A stretch of 64,000 nt of DNA from an uncultured Fluviicola sp. (lineage in GTDB: Bacteria; Bacteroidota; Bacteroidia; Flavobacteriales_D; Crocinitomicaceae). Numbering within the stretch: the first letter of the stretch is position 1; each line of letters opens with the position of its first letter. Location of the stretch: the NCBI GenBank assembly GCA_913009205.1, contig CAJVYC010000003.1, forward strand, positions 144,140-208,139, read 5' to 3'. Of the stretch, positions 18,420 to 26,816 are shown in pieces. The notes under the pieces were generated by a model, which worked only from the letters and a program-made list of their open reading frames with translations, was not told the origin of the DNA and did no database searches. A program made the translations under genes and the position numbers.

Positions 18420-19418
18420 ATGGAGAACGAGAAAAAAATAGCTGTAATTGGTGGTGGTAGCTGGGCTACAGCGTTGGTTAAAATATTATGCAATAATGTA
18501 TCATCAGTAAATTGGTACATGCGTAATGAGGCGGCAGTAGATCACATCTTAAAGTTCCGTCACAATCCAAAATACCTTCAATCTGTAGAGTTTGATCTTG
18601 ACAAAATAAATGTCAGTACAGACTTACAAGAAACGATCAGAATTTCTGATATCGTTATTATAGCTACGCCATCAGCTTTTTTAGTGAAATTATTTGAGGG
18701 GTTTTCCAATGAGTTAATTGAAGGAAAATCCGTTTTTTCAGCTGTAAAAGGAATTATTCCTGAATACAACGCAATTCCGGCAAGGTTCATTCATAAAACG
18801 TTTGGAACGCCCTATGATAACATTGGAATTATTTGTGGTCCGTGTCATGCGGAAGAAGTAGCTTTGGAGCGATTGTCGTATTTAACAATTGCAAGTCAAG
18901 AAGATGAGATTGCTGAAGAGATGGCAGAGCTTTTAAGCTGTCGCTATATTAAGACAACTGTATCAGATGATTTGTTTGGAACGGAGATCTCAGCAGTACT
19001 TAAAAATGTATATTCAATCGCTTCTGGTATTTGTTCAGGACTTGGATATGGAGATAACTTTCAATCGGTGCTAATTTCAAATGCCATTCAAGAAATTGAA
19101 AACTTAATCGATGAAATGAGTCCAATTCACAGAGATGTTAAATCATCTGCATATTTGGGTGATTTGTTGGTGACGGCTTATTCTAAGTTTTCTAGAAATA
19201 GAACGTTTGGATTTATGATCGGCAAAGGATACTCCGTTATGACTGCTCAGTTAGAAATGGATATGATTGCTGAAGGGTATTATGCAACAAAAAGTGTAAT
19301 GAAAATTGCAAGTAAATTTGATGTTGAAATGCCAATTGTAGAAGCAGTTAACAACGTTCTTTACGAAAAAATCTCACCGGTGATTGAGATGAGAATCTTA
19401 AGCGATCGATTGAGTTGA
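18420..19418 (+). CDS. gpsA: Glycerol-3-phosphate dehydrogenase [NAD(P)+]
   Basis: The 332-residue cytoplasmic enzyme reduces dihydroxyacetone phosphate to sn-glycerol-3-phosphate, the backbone for phospholipids. The N-terminal nucleotide-binding loop is IGGGSWATAL (residues ~9-18). GPCHAEEVA is the family's conserved GPxxAxE motif. The catalytic lysine is Lys195 in AVLKNVYSIASG, followed by GYGDN. The C-terminal helical domain ends normally and the length is typical. It has its own promoter-like element and a terminator upstream, so it seems to be a single-gene unit. Confidence 0.93.
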   Translation: MENEKKIAVIGGGSWATALVKILCNNVSSVNWYMRNEAAVDHILKFRHNPKYLQSVEFDLDKINVSTDLQETIRISDIVIIATPSAFLVKLFEGFSNELIEGKSVFSAVKGIIPEYNAIPARFIHKTFGTPYDNIGIICGPCHAEEVALERLSYLTIASQEDEIAEEMAELLSCRYIKTTVSDDLFGTEISAVLKNVYSIASGICSGLGYGDNFQSVLISNAIQEIENLIDEMSPIHRDVKSSAYLGDLLVTAYSKFSRNRTFGFMIGKGYSVMTAQLEMDMIAEGYYATKSVMKIASKFDVEMPIVEAVNNVLYEKISPVIEMRILSDRLS

Positions 19419-19604
19419 TTTACACGTTTTATTTATTCATTGCCATCTTCACATTATTTATGTGGTTGCTGTCATGGCAAGTCAAGAAATCTAATTCTCC
19501 ATCTCTCACGCTTCTGATGTTGATTCATTTTAACCTCAAAAGTTATAAATAACACAAAAAGTTAATTATTATACATTCGTTACGTTCTTATTTCAAGAAA
19601 TTGA

Positions 19605-19612
19605 TACATTTG
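19605..19612 (+). promoter_or_regulatory. Bacteroidota -7 promoter element for aspartokinase
   Basis: TACATTTG matches TAnnTTTG and is followed by GCACCC, a context often seen at start sites in this phylum. It lies 47 bp before the aspartokinase ATG. A matching -33 box is not obvious. Confidence 0.5.
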
Positions 19613-19659
19613 CACCCGAAAAAAGAATTATCTTTCAGCAACTTATTCAAAATTAGAGT

Positions 19660-20937
19660 ATGAAGGTCTTCAAATTTGGAGGAGCATCCGTTAAAGATGC
19701 AAATGCAGTTAAAAACGTCGCGAGTATTTTGTCTTTTTACAAAGATGAAAAATTGGGTGTCGTAATTTCCGCTATGGGAAAGACGACCAACGCTATGGAG
19801 AAGATTATTGATGCTTATTGGAATAAGTCAAAAGAGGAATTTACTTCCTTGATTGAAGAGCGAAGAAGGTTTCATATTGAAATAATAGACGAACTGTTCG
19901 CTGATTCATCACTTCATATTTACGAAGAAGTGAACGACGTTTTGGATGGCTTGTTGGAATATTTTGACAGAGAAGCTTCTGGAAATTACGACTTTGAATA
20001 CGATCAAATTGTAGGCTTAGGAGAAGTAATGTCAACAAAGATTGTTTCCGCATATTTAAGCTACAATGGAATGCAATCCAAATGGATGGATGCTCGAAAA
20101 TTGATTTTTACTAACGATACATTTAGAGAAGCTGAATTGGACTGGGAGATAACCACAAAGAACTTCAGAGCGAATTTTAAACCTGAATTTGAAACGGTTG
20201 ATATTCTTGTGACCCAAGGATTCGTTGGATCAAATAACGGCGCGACAACAACTTTAGGAAGAGAAGGTTCTGATTTTACAGCTGGAATTATCGCTTATTG
20301 TTGTGATGCGGAAGACGTGACAATTTGGAAAGACGTTCCTGGAATGCTAAATGCCGATCCAAAATGGTTCGACAATACCGTGAAACTAAATCAAATTTCG
20401 TTTAGAGAGGCCATTGAGCTTTCCTATTATGGAGCATCTGTAATTCATCCCAAAACGATAAAACCGCTTCAAAATAAAGAGATTCCGTTGCACGTTAAAT
20501 CATTCATCGATCCTCATGAAGACGGAACGGTCATCCAATCTTCAATGTCGAAGGATCACTTGGTGCCATCGTTTATTTTCAAAATGAATCAAATATTGTT
20601 TTCATTCACACCGAAAGATTTTTCATTTATAGTTGAGAAGAATTTAAGCGATATTTTTGATCGTCTGTCAAAGGCCAATGCGAAGATTAACCTGATGCAG
20701 AATTCAGCCTTGAACTTCTCAATTCTATTGGACGAAGACAAAGTAAACACTGAAGAGATTTTGGATTTATTCGGAGACCATTACTACGTCAAATTCAATG
20801 AAGGATTAGAATTGGTAACGATTCGTCATTACGATCAAGCTACTTTGGATAGAGTAACGGTCGATAAAGACCTTGTTTTACAGCAAAAAACACGTGAAAC
20901 GGCACGATTGATTGTGAAGCAGAGAATAGATATTTGA
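19660..20937 (+). CDS. lysC: Aspartate kinase (monofunctional)
   Basis: The 425-residue cytoplasmic enzyme phosphorylates aspartate, the first step toward lysine, threonine, methionine and diaminopimelate. It starts with KFGGASVKDA (residues 4-13), the aspartokinase ATP/substrate loop. Further signatures are TQGFVGSNNGATTTLGREGSD and WKDVPGMLNADP, and IHPKTIKPLQNKEIPLHVKSF ends the kinase domain. The remaining ~130 residues fit ACT-like regulatory domains (VTIRHYDQATLD region), but they are diverged, so the feedback effector cannot be named. No homoserine dehydrogenase domain is fused. No biosynthetic operon surrounds it. Confidence 0.9.
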   Translation: MKVFKFGGASVKDANAVKNVASILSFYKDEKLGVVISAMGKTTNAMEKIIDAYWNKSKEEFTSLIEERRRFHIEIIDELFADSSLHIYEEVNDVLDGLLEYFDREASGNYDFEYDQIVGLGEVMSTKIVSAYLSYNGMQSKWMDARKLIFTNDTFREAELDWEITTKNFRANFKPEFETVDILVTQGFVGSNNGATTTLGREGSDFTAGIIAYCCDAEDVTIWKDVPGMLNADPKWFDNTVKLNQISFREAIELSYYGASVIHPKTIKPLQNKEIPLHVKSFIDPHEDGTVIQSSMSKDHLVPSFIFKMNQILFSFTPKDFSFIVEKNLSDIFDRLSKANAKINLMQNSALNFSILLDEDKVNTEEILDLFGDHYYVKFNEGLELVTIRHYDQATLDRVTVDKDLVLQQKTRETARLIVKQRIDI

Positions 20938-21197
20938 TCAGTCGCGAGCTCCTTTTTGAACGTCCTTCGGACTTTTGGACAGTTCGTTCCTCACTGTTAG
21001 ATCGGCTGCGCCTTTTTGATATTCCGCTATCTAAACACATTCGTCTAAATTTTAATATCAAACAATCGCAGAGTATTCAATTCAAACTAAAGACGAATAG
21101 AAACATTTAAAGATCGAACGAATCAAACAACCGAAACTAAATATACCCTGTTCACGTTAGTGCAATAACTACTAACAAATCGTATTTTTGTCGTTGA
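20938..21197. other. Intergenic stretch with inverted repeats
   Basis: There is no gene here. The stretch holds a tight hairpin (GTCC-TTC-GGAC) near 20962-20972 and a 9-bp perfect inverted repeat, TTTGATATT at 21015-21023 and AATATCAAA at 21054-21062. Either could be a transcript end or a dispersed intergenic repeat. I cannot tell from one copy. Confidence 0.35.
21183..21190 (+). promoter_or_regulatory. Possible -7 promoter element for feoAB
   Basis: TATTTTTG fits TAnnTTTG but ends only 7 bp before the feoA ATG, which would give an almost leaderless transcript. I see no convincing Fur box in the preceding 100 bp. Confidence 0.35.
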
Positions 21198-21431
21198 ATG
21201 AAAAGATCCCTTTCCGACATATCAAATGGCAAGCAAGTCCAAGTGGTGGATGTCTTGCAATCAACATTGAAAGTTAAGTTGATGGAAATGGGAATGATCA
21301 AAGGTAAATTTCTTACCGTTTTGTATCGAGCTCCATTCGGCGATCCTATTGCGATTGATGTTGATGGATATGTACTGTCATTGAGACGGGACGAAGCGCA
21401 ACTTGTAGAAGTTGAAGAATTTAATGCGTAG
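21198..21431 (+). CDS. feoA: FeoA family ferrous iron transport protein
   Basis: The 77-residue SH3-like cytoplasmic protein assists the FeoB ferrous-iron channel. The FeoA pattern is visible: LSDISNGKQVQVVDV at the start, then VKLMEMGMIKGKFLTVLYRAPFGDPIAIDVDG (seen as one run at about residues 35-65), then LSLRRDEAQLVEVEE. It ends directly at the feoB ATG, so the two are co-translated. Length is normal for a stand-alone FeoA. Confidence 0.9.
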   Translation: MKRSLSDISNGKQVQVVDVLQSTLKVKLMEMGMIKGKFLTVLYRAPFGDPIAIDVDGYVLSLRRDEAQLVEVEEFNA

Positions 21432-23366
21432 ATGAAAGTTGCATTAGTTGGAAATCCAAACACAGGTAAAAGCTCCATTTTTAATTTATTGACGGGGCTG
21501 AGACAACACGTAGGGAATTTCCCGGGAATCACAGTAGATAAAAAAATTGGAAAGTTACGCATCGGTGAAGAAGATCACGAATTGGTTGATTTACCTGGGA
21601 CTTATAGTATTTATCCAAGATCAAAAGACGAACAAGTTGTTTACGATAGCCTTTCGGATTCAACAGTAGAAAACTATCCAGATGCTGTTATTGTTGTTGT
21701 TGATGCCGCAAATTTAGAACGAAACCTGTTGCTTTTTTCTCAAGTTTACGATTTGGGAATCCCAACGATGATGGTTCTCAATATGACTGATCTTGCGAAG
21801 AAGCAGGGAAAGGTGTACCATATAGATAAAATCGAAGAACTCTATCCGGAAGCGTCAATTTTAGAAGCAAACGCGAGGGCAGGATTCGGTAAAAGTAGAA
21901 TTAAAGAAGGCCTTGAAAATTTAAAGCCGCGAACTGTATCCAATACTAAACTTGCACCTTCAGATGATTTGAAGGCTCAAGAGCAGGAAACGGAATCGAG
22001 ATTTAAAGCAATCCAAGAGAATTTAAGCAATTTAGAATCAAAGGAGAAGAAGACCAAAGAGATGAGTTGGTGGGAAAAACTATTGGTGCATCCCATTATA
22101 GGCTACGTAATTTTCGCTGTAGTGTTGATTGTAATTTTTCAATTTATTTATGCGTTTGCCAGTATCCCAATGAATCTAATTGACGGTGCTTTCGCGAATT
22201 GGAGTTCATGGATGTCGGAAGTAATGCCCGCAGGCGTTTTCACAGACTTAGTCACACAAGGAATTATTCCTGGAATTGGAGGGGTGGTGATATTCATTCC
22301 ACAAATAGCCTTATTATTCTTCTTCATTGCAATATTAGAAGAAACAGGATATCTCGCTCGGGTCGTGTTTATTATGGATCGTTTAATGCGCCCTCTTGGT
22401 CTTAACGGAAAAAGTGTTGTCCCATTAATGTCGAGCGTTGCATGTGCAATTCCAGGCGTTATGGCCGCTAGAACTATATCAGATTGGAAAGAGCGATTGA
22501 TAACGATTCTTGTTGCTCCGCTGATGAGCTGTAGTGCTCGAATTCCAGTTTATACGCTTTTAATCGCTATCGTAATTCCTGATGAAACCGTTTTCGGATT
22601 TATGAATGTTCAAGGGCTTGTACTTTTTGGATTGTATATGCTCGGAACCATCTTCGCTTTAATTGTGGCCGTTGTTTTGAAATTCATAATCAGGTCGAAA
22701 GAACAAGGTTTTTTAATGCTTGAGTTGCCAGAGTACAAGTCGCCAAGATGGAAAAATGTTGGGTTAACGGTTTGGGAAAAAGTCCGAATTTTTGTTTGGG
22801 ATGCCGGTAGAGTAATTCTTGCCATCTCCATTATTTTATGGGCCATGGCAAGTTATGGGCCGACAGAACAAAGAGAAAATGCCGTTCGTTACGCAAAAGA
22901 AGAAGCAACGGAATTGAATTTATCCATAGAGGAAACGAGTCAGTTGGTGGAAATGGCAAAACTGGAGTCGTCTTACATTGGATATTTAGGAAAAGCAATT
23001 GAACCTATAATTGAACCGCTTGGCTATGATTGGAAAATCGGAATCTCTTTGATAACTTCATTTGCAGCAAGAGAAGTTTTTGTTGGGTCAATGGCAACGA
23101 TTTATGCAGTTGAAGATGACGGAGCGAATAATATGACCCTCGTTGAAAAAATGAAAGATCAAAAGCGTCGCGATGGAACTCCGGTTTACACACTTGCAGC
23201 AGGATCTAGTTTGATGGTGTTCTATGTGTTCGCAATGATGTGTATGGCAACATTAGCGGTTGTGAAAAGAGAAACAAAAAGTTGGAAGTGGCCACTGATC
23301 CAAGTTGGATATATGGGCGTATTGGCGTACCTTGGGGCTTGGATAACATTTATAATTCTATCTTAA
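21432..23366 (+). CDS. feoB: Ferrous iron uptake GTPase/permease FeoB
   Basis: The 644-residue inner-membrane Fe(II) uptake protein has an N-terminal G domain with G1 GNPNTGKSS (residues 7-15), the switch around GITVDKK, G3 DLPGTYS and G4 NMTD. A helical linker of ~60 residues rich in Lys/Glu follows. The permease part has the two Gate motifs with conserved cysteines (SSVACAIPGVMAART and APLMSCSARIPVYTLL). The start codon follows the feoA stop with no gap. A 44-residue Cys-rich membrane protein overlaps its stop, which is a common third partner. Confidence 0.95.
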   Translation: MKVALVGNPNTGKSSIFNLLTGLRQHVGNFPGITVDKKIGKLRIGEEDHELVDLPGTYSIYPRSKDEQVVYDSLSDSTVENYPDAVIVVVDAANLERNLLLFSQVYDLGIPTMMVLNMTDLAKKQGKVYHIDKIEELYPEASILEANARAGFGKSRIKEGLENLKPRTVSNTKLAPSDDLKAQEQETESRFKAIQENLSNLESKEKKTKEMSWWEKLLVHPIIGYVIFAVVLIVIFQFIYAFASIPMNLIDGAFANWSSWMSEVMPAGVFTDLVTQGIIPGIGGVVIFIPQIALLFFFIAILEETGYLARVVFIMDRLMRPLGLNGKSVVPLMSSVACAIPGVMAARTISDWKERLITILVAPLMSCSARIPVYTLLIAIVIPDETVFGFMNVQGLVLFGLYMLGTIFALIVAVVLKFIIRSKEQGFLMLELPEYKSPRWKNVGLTVWEKVRIFVWDAGRVILAISIILWAMASYGPTEQRENAVRYAKEEATELNLSIEETSQLVEMAKLESSYIGYLGKAIEPIIEPLGYDWKIGISLITSFAAREVFVGSMATIYAVEDDGANNMTLVEKMKDQKRRDGTPVYTLAAGSSLMVFYVFAMMCMATLAVVKRETKSWKWPLIQVGYMGVLAYLGAWITFIILS

Positions 23367-23500
23367 TGCAAACAGTTTTAGTCGTATTAATTTTAGTCGG
23401 CGCCCTTTTTTACATGGGCCGAGAGTTCTATAAACGCTTTTTTGCGAAAGAAGCGAATTGTGACGGCTGTGCATTCAATGAGAAGGTGGAGCAGAAGTAA
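23366..23500 (+). CDS. FeoB-associated Cys-rich membrane protein
   Basis: This 44-residue protein has one N-terminal transmembrane helix (TVLVVLILVGALFYMG) and a short cytoplasmic tail with CDGC. The layout matches the 'FeoB-associated Cys-rich membrane protein' (FeoC-position) family, whose role is thought to be in iron sensing or FeoB assembly. The ATG overlaps the feoB stop by one base (TAATG). A longer reading that starts inside feoB is an artefact of the open frame. Confidence 0.75.
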   Translation: MQTVLVVLILVGALFYMGREFYKRFFAKEANCDGCAFNEKVEQK

Positions 23501-23525
23501 TTCGCGGGTCACATTCAATAGGCAA

Positions 23526-23678
23526 CTACTGTTGTTGTTTTTCTAAGATTGTAATCAAGTCTCGAAGTGTACTCTGCGACATTTTTGTCACGCATCGAAT
23601 TGACTTTTCCCCAGATTTAATTTCGACTAGTCTCAGGTTGTCCTCTTCATAACCAATGCCCACTATTGAAAATTCCAT
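23526..23678 (-). CDS. Small protein of unknown function
   Basis: A 50-codon frame starts at ATG (MEFSIVGIGYEEDNLRL) and ends LITILEKQQQ. It contains one cysteine and alternating beta-like strands followed by a helix. The same frame stays open and coding-like upstream of the ATG (ASIHIIGKFINTESQE) into the end of the permease gene. The true start may therefore be a non-ATG codon, or the gene may be 5'-truncated. I do not recognise a family. It would be transcribed behind the permease gene. Confidence 0.45.
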   Translation of the reverse strand: MEFSIVGIGYEEDNLRLVEIKSGEKSIRCVTKMSQSTLRDLITILEKQQQ

Positions 23679-23734
23679 TTCTTGACTTTCAGTGTTAATG
23701 AATTTTCCGATAATGTGAATTGACGCATTCGTTC

Positions 23735-25537
23735 TTATTCCATTTCAACTCCCTGAGATTTCAAGATCTTTCCTACATAAAAAGCGAAGAAGGCCAAGTA
23801 AGCAAAGCAAGCGGCTCCAACAACAAACGATTGTTGAATCCCAATCACTTCAGAAAGGTTTCCTTGCAATGGCGGAATAATTGCGCCGCCCAAAATCATC
23901 ATGACGAGGAATGCAGAACCTTGGGATTGAAACTTGCCCAATCCAGCTATTGAAAGGGAGAAGATGCACGGCCACATGATTGAAAGGAAAAGTCCACCAC
24001 TTAAGAAAGCATATATTGCAGTATATCCTGAGGTCAACAAACCAATTGTCATTGCCACGATTCCAAGCAGACCAAAAACTCCAAGTGTAAGAGCAGGTTT
24101 ATCGTTAGTAAGGTAGAAGGCAACAATTTGAATAAGCACACAGATGATGTACCAATACAAAGGTTGAACATCATAACCTGAAGCGGCTGCCAATCCAAGT
24201 ACAACGCCAAATGCAACTAATGGGACAATGAATCGAAGTATTTGTTTTGTCTGTTTTTTCATTTCGAAAGCATTGATCGCTCCAGCCCAACGACCGATCA
24301 TTAAACTACCCCAGAACATGGCAACATAAGGAGCAATTTCCGAAGCTCCCAGCCCACCGAATGATTCTTGGTTTAAAAGTTCGCCAAGGTTACTACCAAT
24401 AGCAACTTCAACACCTACGTAGACAAATATGGCGAGCATACCTAAAGTAAGTTGAGGGTATTGCATTGCTCCCCATCCGTCTTTTTGAGAAGCACCTTTT
24501 TTGTGTGCAAATAGAAGTCCAAATAGAATAACCAAAAGCCCTGCGGTTAACCAAGCCATTCGTCCTTGTTTAAGAGGCTTAGCCAGTATCTCGACTTCGG
24601 TGTTATTTAGAGCCATCAATTCATATTCGTCAGGGAAAACAAGTTTTAAATCAGCTTCTCGTTCGCTTGACTCTTCCTTGGATATCGCATTTGGTAGCGC
24701 GTCATACTCCACATTAATTACTTCTGAAATGTCTGAATTGTGTTTTTCATAAACCTCAATTGTTTTTTGATTATCACTCAAATAACTACTAAAAACGGGT
24801 GCGAAACATGCGATTAAAAGTCCTGTAATGACAAGCAATGTGACAACTGCTTTTTTTGCCTTTTCTGGTTCCTCCGCATTAATCCCAGCAGGAAGTTTTT
24901 TCGAGAACCCAAACAAAGCAGCGATTGCTAAAAACAACACACCAACGCAAGCATAAAGAATATTTACCTTATAAAGATCCAAAGACTTAATCATACTATC
25001 GTCAAGAGATGCAGCGGATCCAAAAAGAACCAATGATACGATCAGTGGACCGATTGTCGTTCCCAAACTGTTGATTCCCCCACCCAAGCTGATACGGTTA
25101 CTTCCAGTGCTTTCGTCACCCAAAGAAATCATAAATGGATTGGCCGATGTTTGTTGCAATGAAAAGCCTAACGCGACAATAAACAACCCAAATAGCATTC
25201 CAGCGAACACGTTCATGTAAAGTGAAATTATCATTGCTCCTGAACCAACGGCGGAGAAAATAAGACCATAAACGATACTTTTCTTATATCCCCAGGAACC
25301 AACAATATCTTTTCCAGTGGACGACCCAACAATGAATAGAGCTAGTGCGCCGAGGTAATACGCCCCGTAAAATGCAAAATCAACCAATTGACTTTGAAAT
25401 TGATCCAAATCGAAGTAAGATTTACAAAAAGGAATGAAGACACTATTCCCCGCAGCAATAAAGCCCCAGAAAAAGAACACTGTTGTCAACGTTGATAAGG
25501 CACTGTAATTGGTTTTTTGAACCGTTGAATCACTCAT
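23735..25537 (-). CDS. Sugar MFS transporter, FucP-like, with enlarged central loop
   Basis: This 600-residue inner-membrane permease belongs to the major facilitator superfamily. The FucP/GlcP branch is suggested by the opening [17 protein letters not shown], by [14 protein letters not shown] after the fourth helix and by [13 protein letters not shown]. The second half has [23 protein letters not shown] and ends with [26 protein letters not shown], typical of fucose permease relatives. The usual size is about 410-440 residues. The excess is a central region (~225-330) containing a hydrophobic segment, an acidic loop of ~75 residues and another segment. The substrate is likely a hexose or deoxyhexose. 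No sugar-metabolism gene is adjacent. Confidence 0.88.
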   Translation of the reverse strand: MSDSTVQKTNYSALSTLTTVFFFWGFIAAGNSVFIPFCKSYFDLDQFQSQLVDFAFYGAYYLGALALFIVGSSTGKDIVGSWGYKKSIVYGLIFSAVGSGAMIISLYMNVFAGMLFGLFIVALGFSLQQTSANPFMISLGDESTGSNRISLGGGINSLGTTIGPLIVSLVLFGSAASLDDSMIKSLDLYKVNILYACVGVLFLAIAALFGFSKKLPAGINAEEPEKAKKAVVTLLVITGLLIACFAPVFSSYLSDNQKTIEVYEKHNSDISEVINVEYDALPNAISKEESSEREADLKLVFPDEYELMALNNTEVEILAKPLKQGRMAWLTAGLLVILFGLLFAHKKGASQKDGWGAMQYPQLTLGMLAIFVYVGVEVAIGSNLGELLNQESFGGLGASEIAPYVAMFWGSLMIGRWAGAINAFEMKKQTKQILRFIVPLVAFGVVLGLAAASGYDVQPLYWYIICVLIQIVAFYLTNDKPALTLGVFGLLGIVAMTIGLLTSGYTAIYAFLSGGLFLSIMWPCIFSLSIAGLGKFQSQGSAFLVMMILGGAIIPPLQGNLSEVIGIQQSFVVGAACFAYLAFFAFYVGKILKSQGVEME

Positions 25538-25775
25538 AATAGTTATTTTGATCGAGCAAAATACGGAGAAATAAAATGGAAATTGTGTTTGATAAAATTA
25601 TTCTTTACTGAAATAATGTTAACAACCCTGAACGTTTTTTAGACCGCTTCGCTTTTAGATATTAGAATTTAAATGTGCCTTCTAAAATCTAATTGCGTCT
25701 TTGCGATTAAAACAAAATCTAGCACAACAAGATTCCGTCAAACTATGGCCGATTCATATTTATGTGAATCTAGCG

Positions 25776-25805
25776 CCTAAAACCCTAAAACCCTAAAACC
25801 CTCAT
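25776..25805. repeat. Short tandem repeat, unit CCCTAAAA
   Basis: Three to four consecutive copies of CCCTAAAA occur (the first and last incomplete). It resembles a telomere-type repeat only by chance. In bacteria such short arrays are usually slippage products. Confidence 0.7.
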
Positions 25806-25830
25806 ACCTAATATCCTCTTGCCGTTAAAC

Positions 25831-25858
25831 AAAAAATACCTCCCTGCTTCCAGGAAGG
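25831..25858 (-). terminator. Orphan terminator-like hairpin
   Basis: On the minus strand CCTTCCTG-GAAG-CAGGGAGG forms an 8-bp stem with one G-T pair and is followed by TATTTTTTG. No minus-strand gene lies upstream of it in this gap, so it may be left over from a lost gene. Confidence 0.4.
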
Positions 25859-26184
25859 CGTTTATTGACATTTCTATTAAAACTCAAGTCGAAACTAACT
25901 CTATCTAAAACTGTACTTATGAAAAATCTCAACTCAAATAAAAAATTGACCTAAAAAATAATGGAAAAGGTATCTATATAAATAAAAGTCAACAAGGTAA
26001 TGAGATAGTTTCGGATAAAGTTATCGTTGATTAACTAAGATAACACCTTGATTTTAAGGAGGCCGATGTTCTATAAAACAATGGCATTTTTGATAAAAAA
26101 ATAAAACTAATTTGGATGATTGGGGTACAAGTCTCGTTTATTTAATTACCTTTCTGCCTGAATTTAACCGATGAATTTTATACT

Positions 26185-26481
26185 ATGAAAATTAAAAATG
26201 TAATTATCGCAACGTTTTCTGTTGCATTGTTAGCCTCTTGTGGAGGAACGGACGTATGTTCATGTGCTGAAATGGGGATGGAAATGATGGAAGAGATCGT
26301 AGCTGCTGAAGGTGATGCAGCGAAAATAGCAGAAATCAATGAGAGCTACAAGTCAGATCAAGAAGCTTGTACTGAAGCAGCAGCAGAAAGAGTTAAGGAA
26401 ATGGAAGCTATGAGCGACGAAGAACGTATGACAGCATTGCAAGAGGATATGGAAGAAGCGGCAGGGTGTGCTGCTAACTAG
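26185..26481 (+). CDS. Small acidic lipoprotein of unknown function
   Basis: This 98-residue protein has a lipoprotein signal peptide with lipobox LLASC (Cys19), so it should be attached to the outer or inner membrane. The mature part is strongly acidic and rich in Ala, Glu and Met. It is predicted helical, with cysteines at CSCAEMG, EACTEA and GCAAN. It looks like the small Cys-containing, coiled-coil lipoproteins frequent in Flavobacteriales, none with known function. It stands alone between a long non-coding region and a strong terminator. Confidence 0.75.
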   Translation: MKIKNVIIATFSVALLASCGGTDVCSCAEMGMEMMEEIVAAEGDAAKIAEINESYKSDQEACTEAAAERVKEMEAMSDEERMTALQEDMEEAAGCAAN

Positions 26482-26510
26482 TGGAAGTTTTAGTCTTCAC
26501 AAATCTTATA

Positions 26511-26545
26511 AAAAAATCCCTCTAGATTCCTAGAGGGATTTTTTT
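26511..26545 (+). terminator. Strong Rho-independent terminator behind the lipoprotein gene
   Basis: An 8-bp core stem CCCTCTAG/CTAGAGGG with loop ATTC is flanked by A6 and T7 runs that extend the pairing to about 15 bp. Because both arms carry A/T tracts, it can stop transcripts from either side. It lies about 30 bp after the lipoprotein stop. Confidence 0.9.
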
Positions 26546-26816
26546 ATGCCCTATAAATTAAGATTGATGTGCAAGGAGTTTGAAGAAATCGAGAAACCGT
26601 TAAAAGGTATGAATAGTTTATTTGTAGTCTTCTTAGACTTTGATTTATAAAATGCGACGATTTAACTAATGAAACAAACAAAAGCATTAAAATATAAATA
26701 CAATGTATAGTCAGTAATTCCGCAAATATTTTTACCTCAAAAGCAAAGTAGTTACCTGGGCAACTGTCGATTTGGCAGACTATTGACTTTGGCCTGGTAT
26801 TGGTCAAGTGTCAGTC

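Larger units (their letters stand above)
25538..26184. other. Long intergenic region, largely non-coding
   Basis: I see no full gene in these 647 bp. They hold a short 8-bp tandem repeat (25776-25805), a minus-strand terminator-like hairpin with no gene to end (25831-25858) and a tiny plus-strand frame (25919-25954, MKNLNSNKKLT). A sequence TCTAATTGCGTCTTTGCGATT near 25690 resembles dispersed intergenic sequence rather than coding DNA. The promoter of the lipoprotein gene must lie near the right end. Confidence 0.5.

Noticed and set aside
25776..25805. Telomere of a linear replicon
   Set aside because: Only three to four short copies, surrounded by normal intergenic DNA and core genes on both sides.
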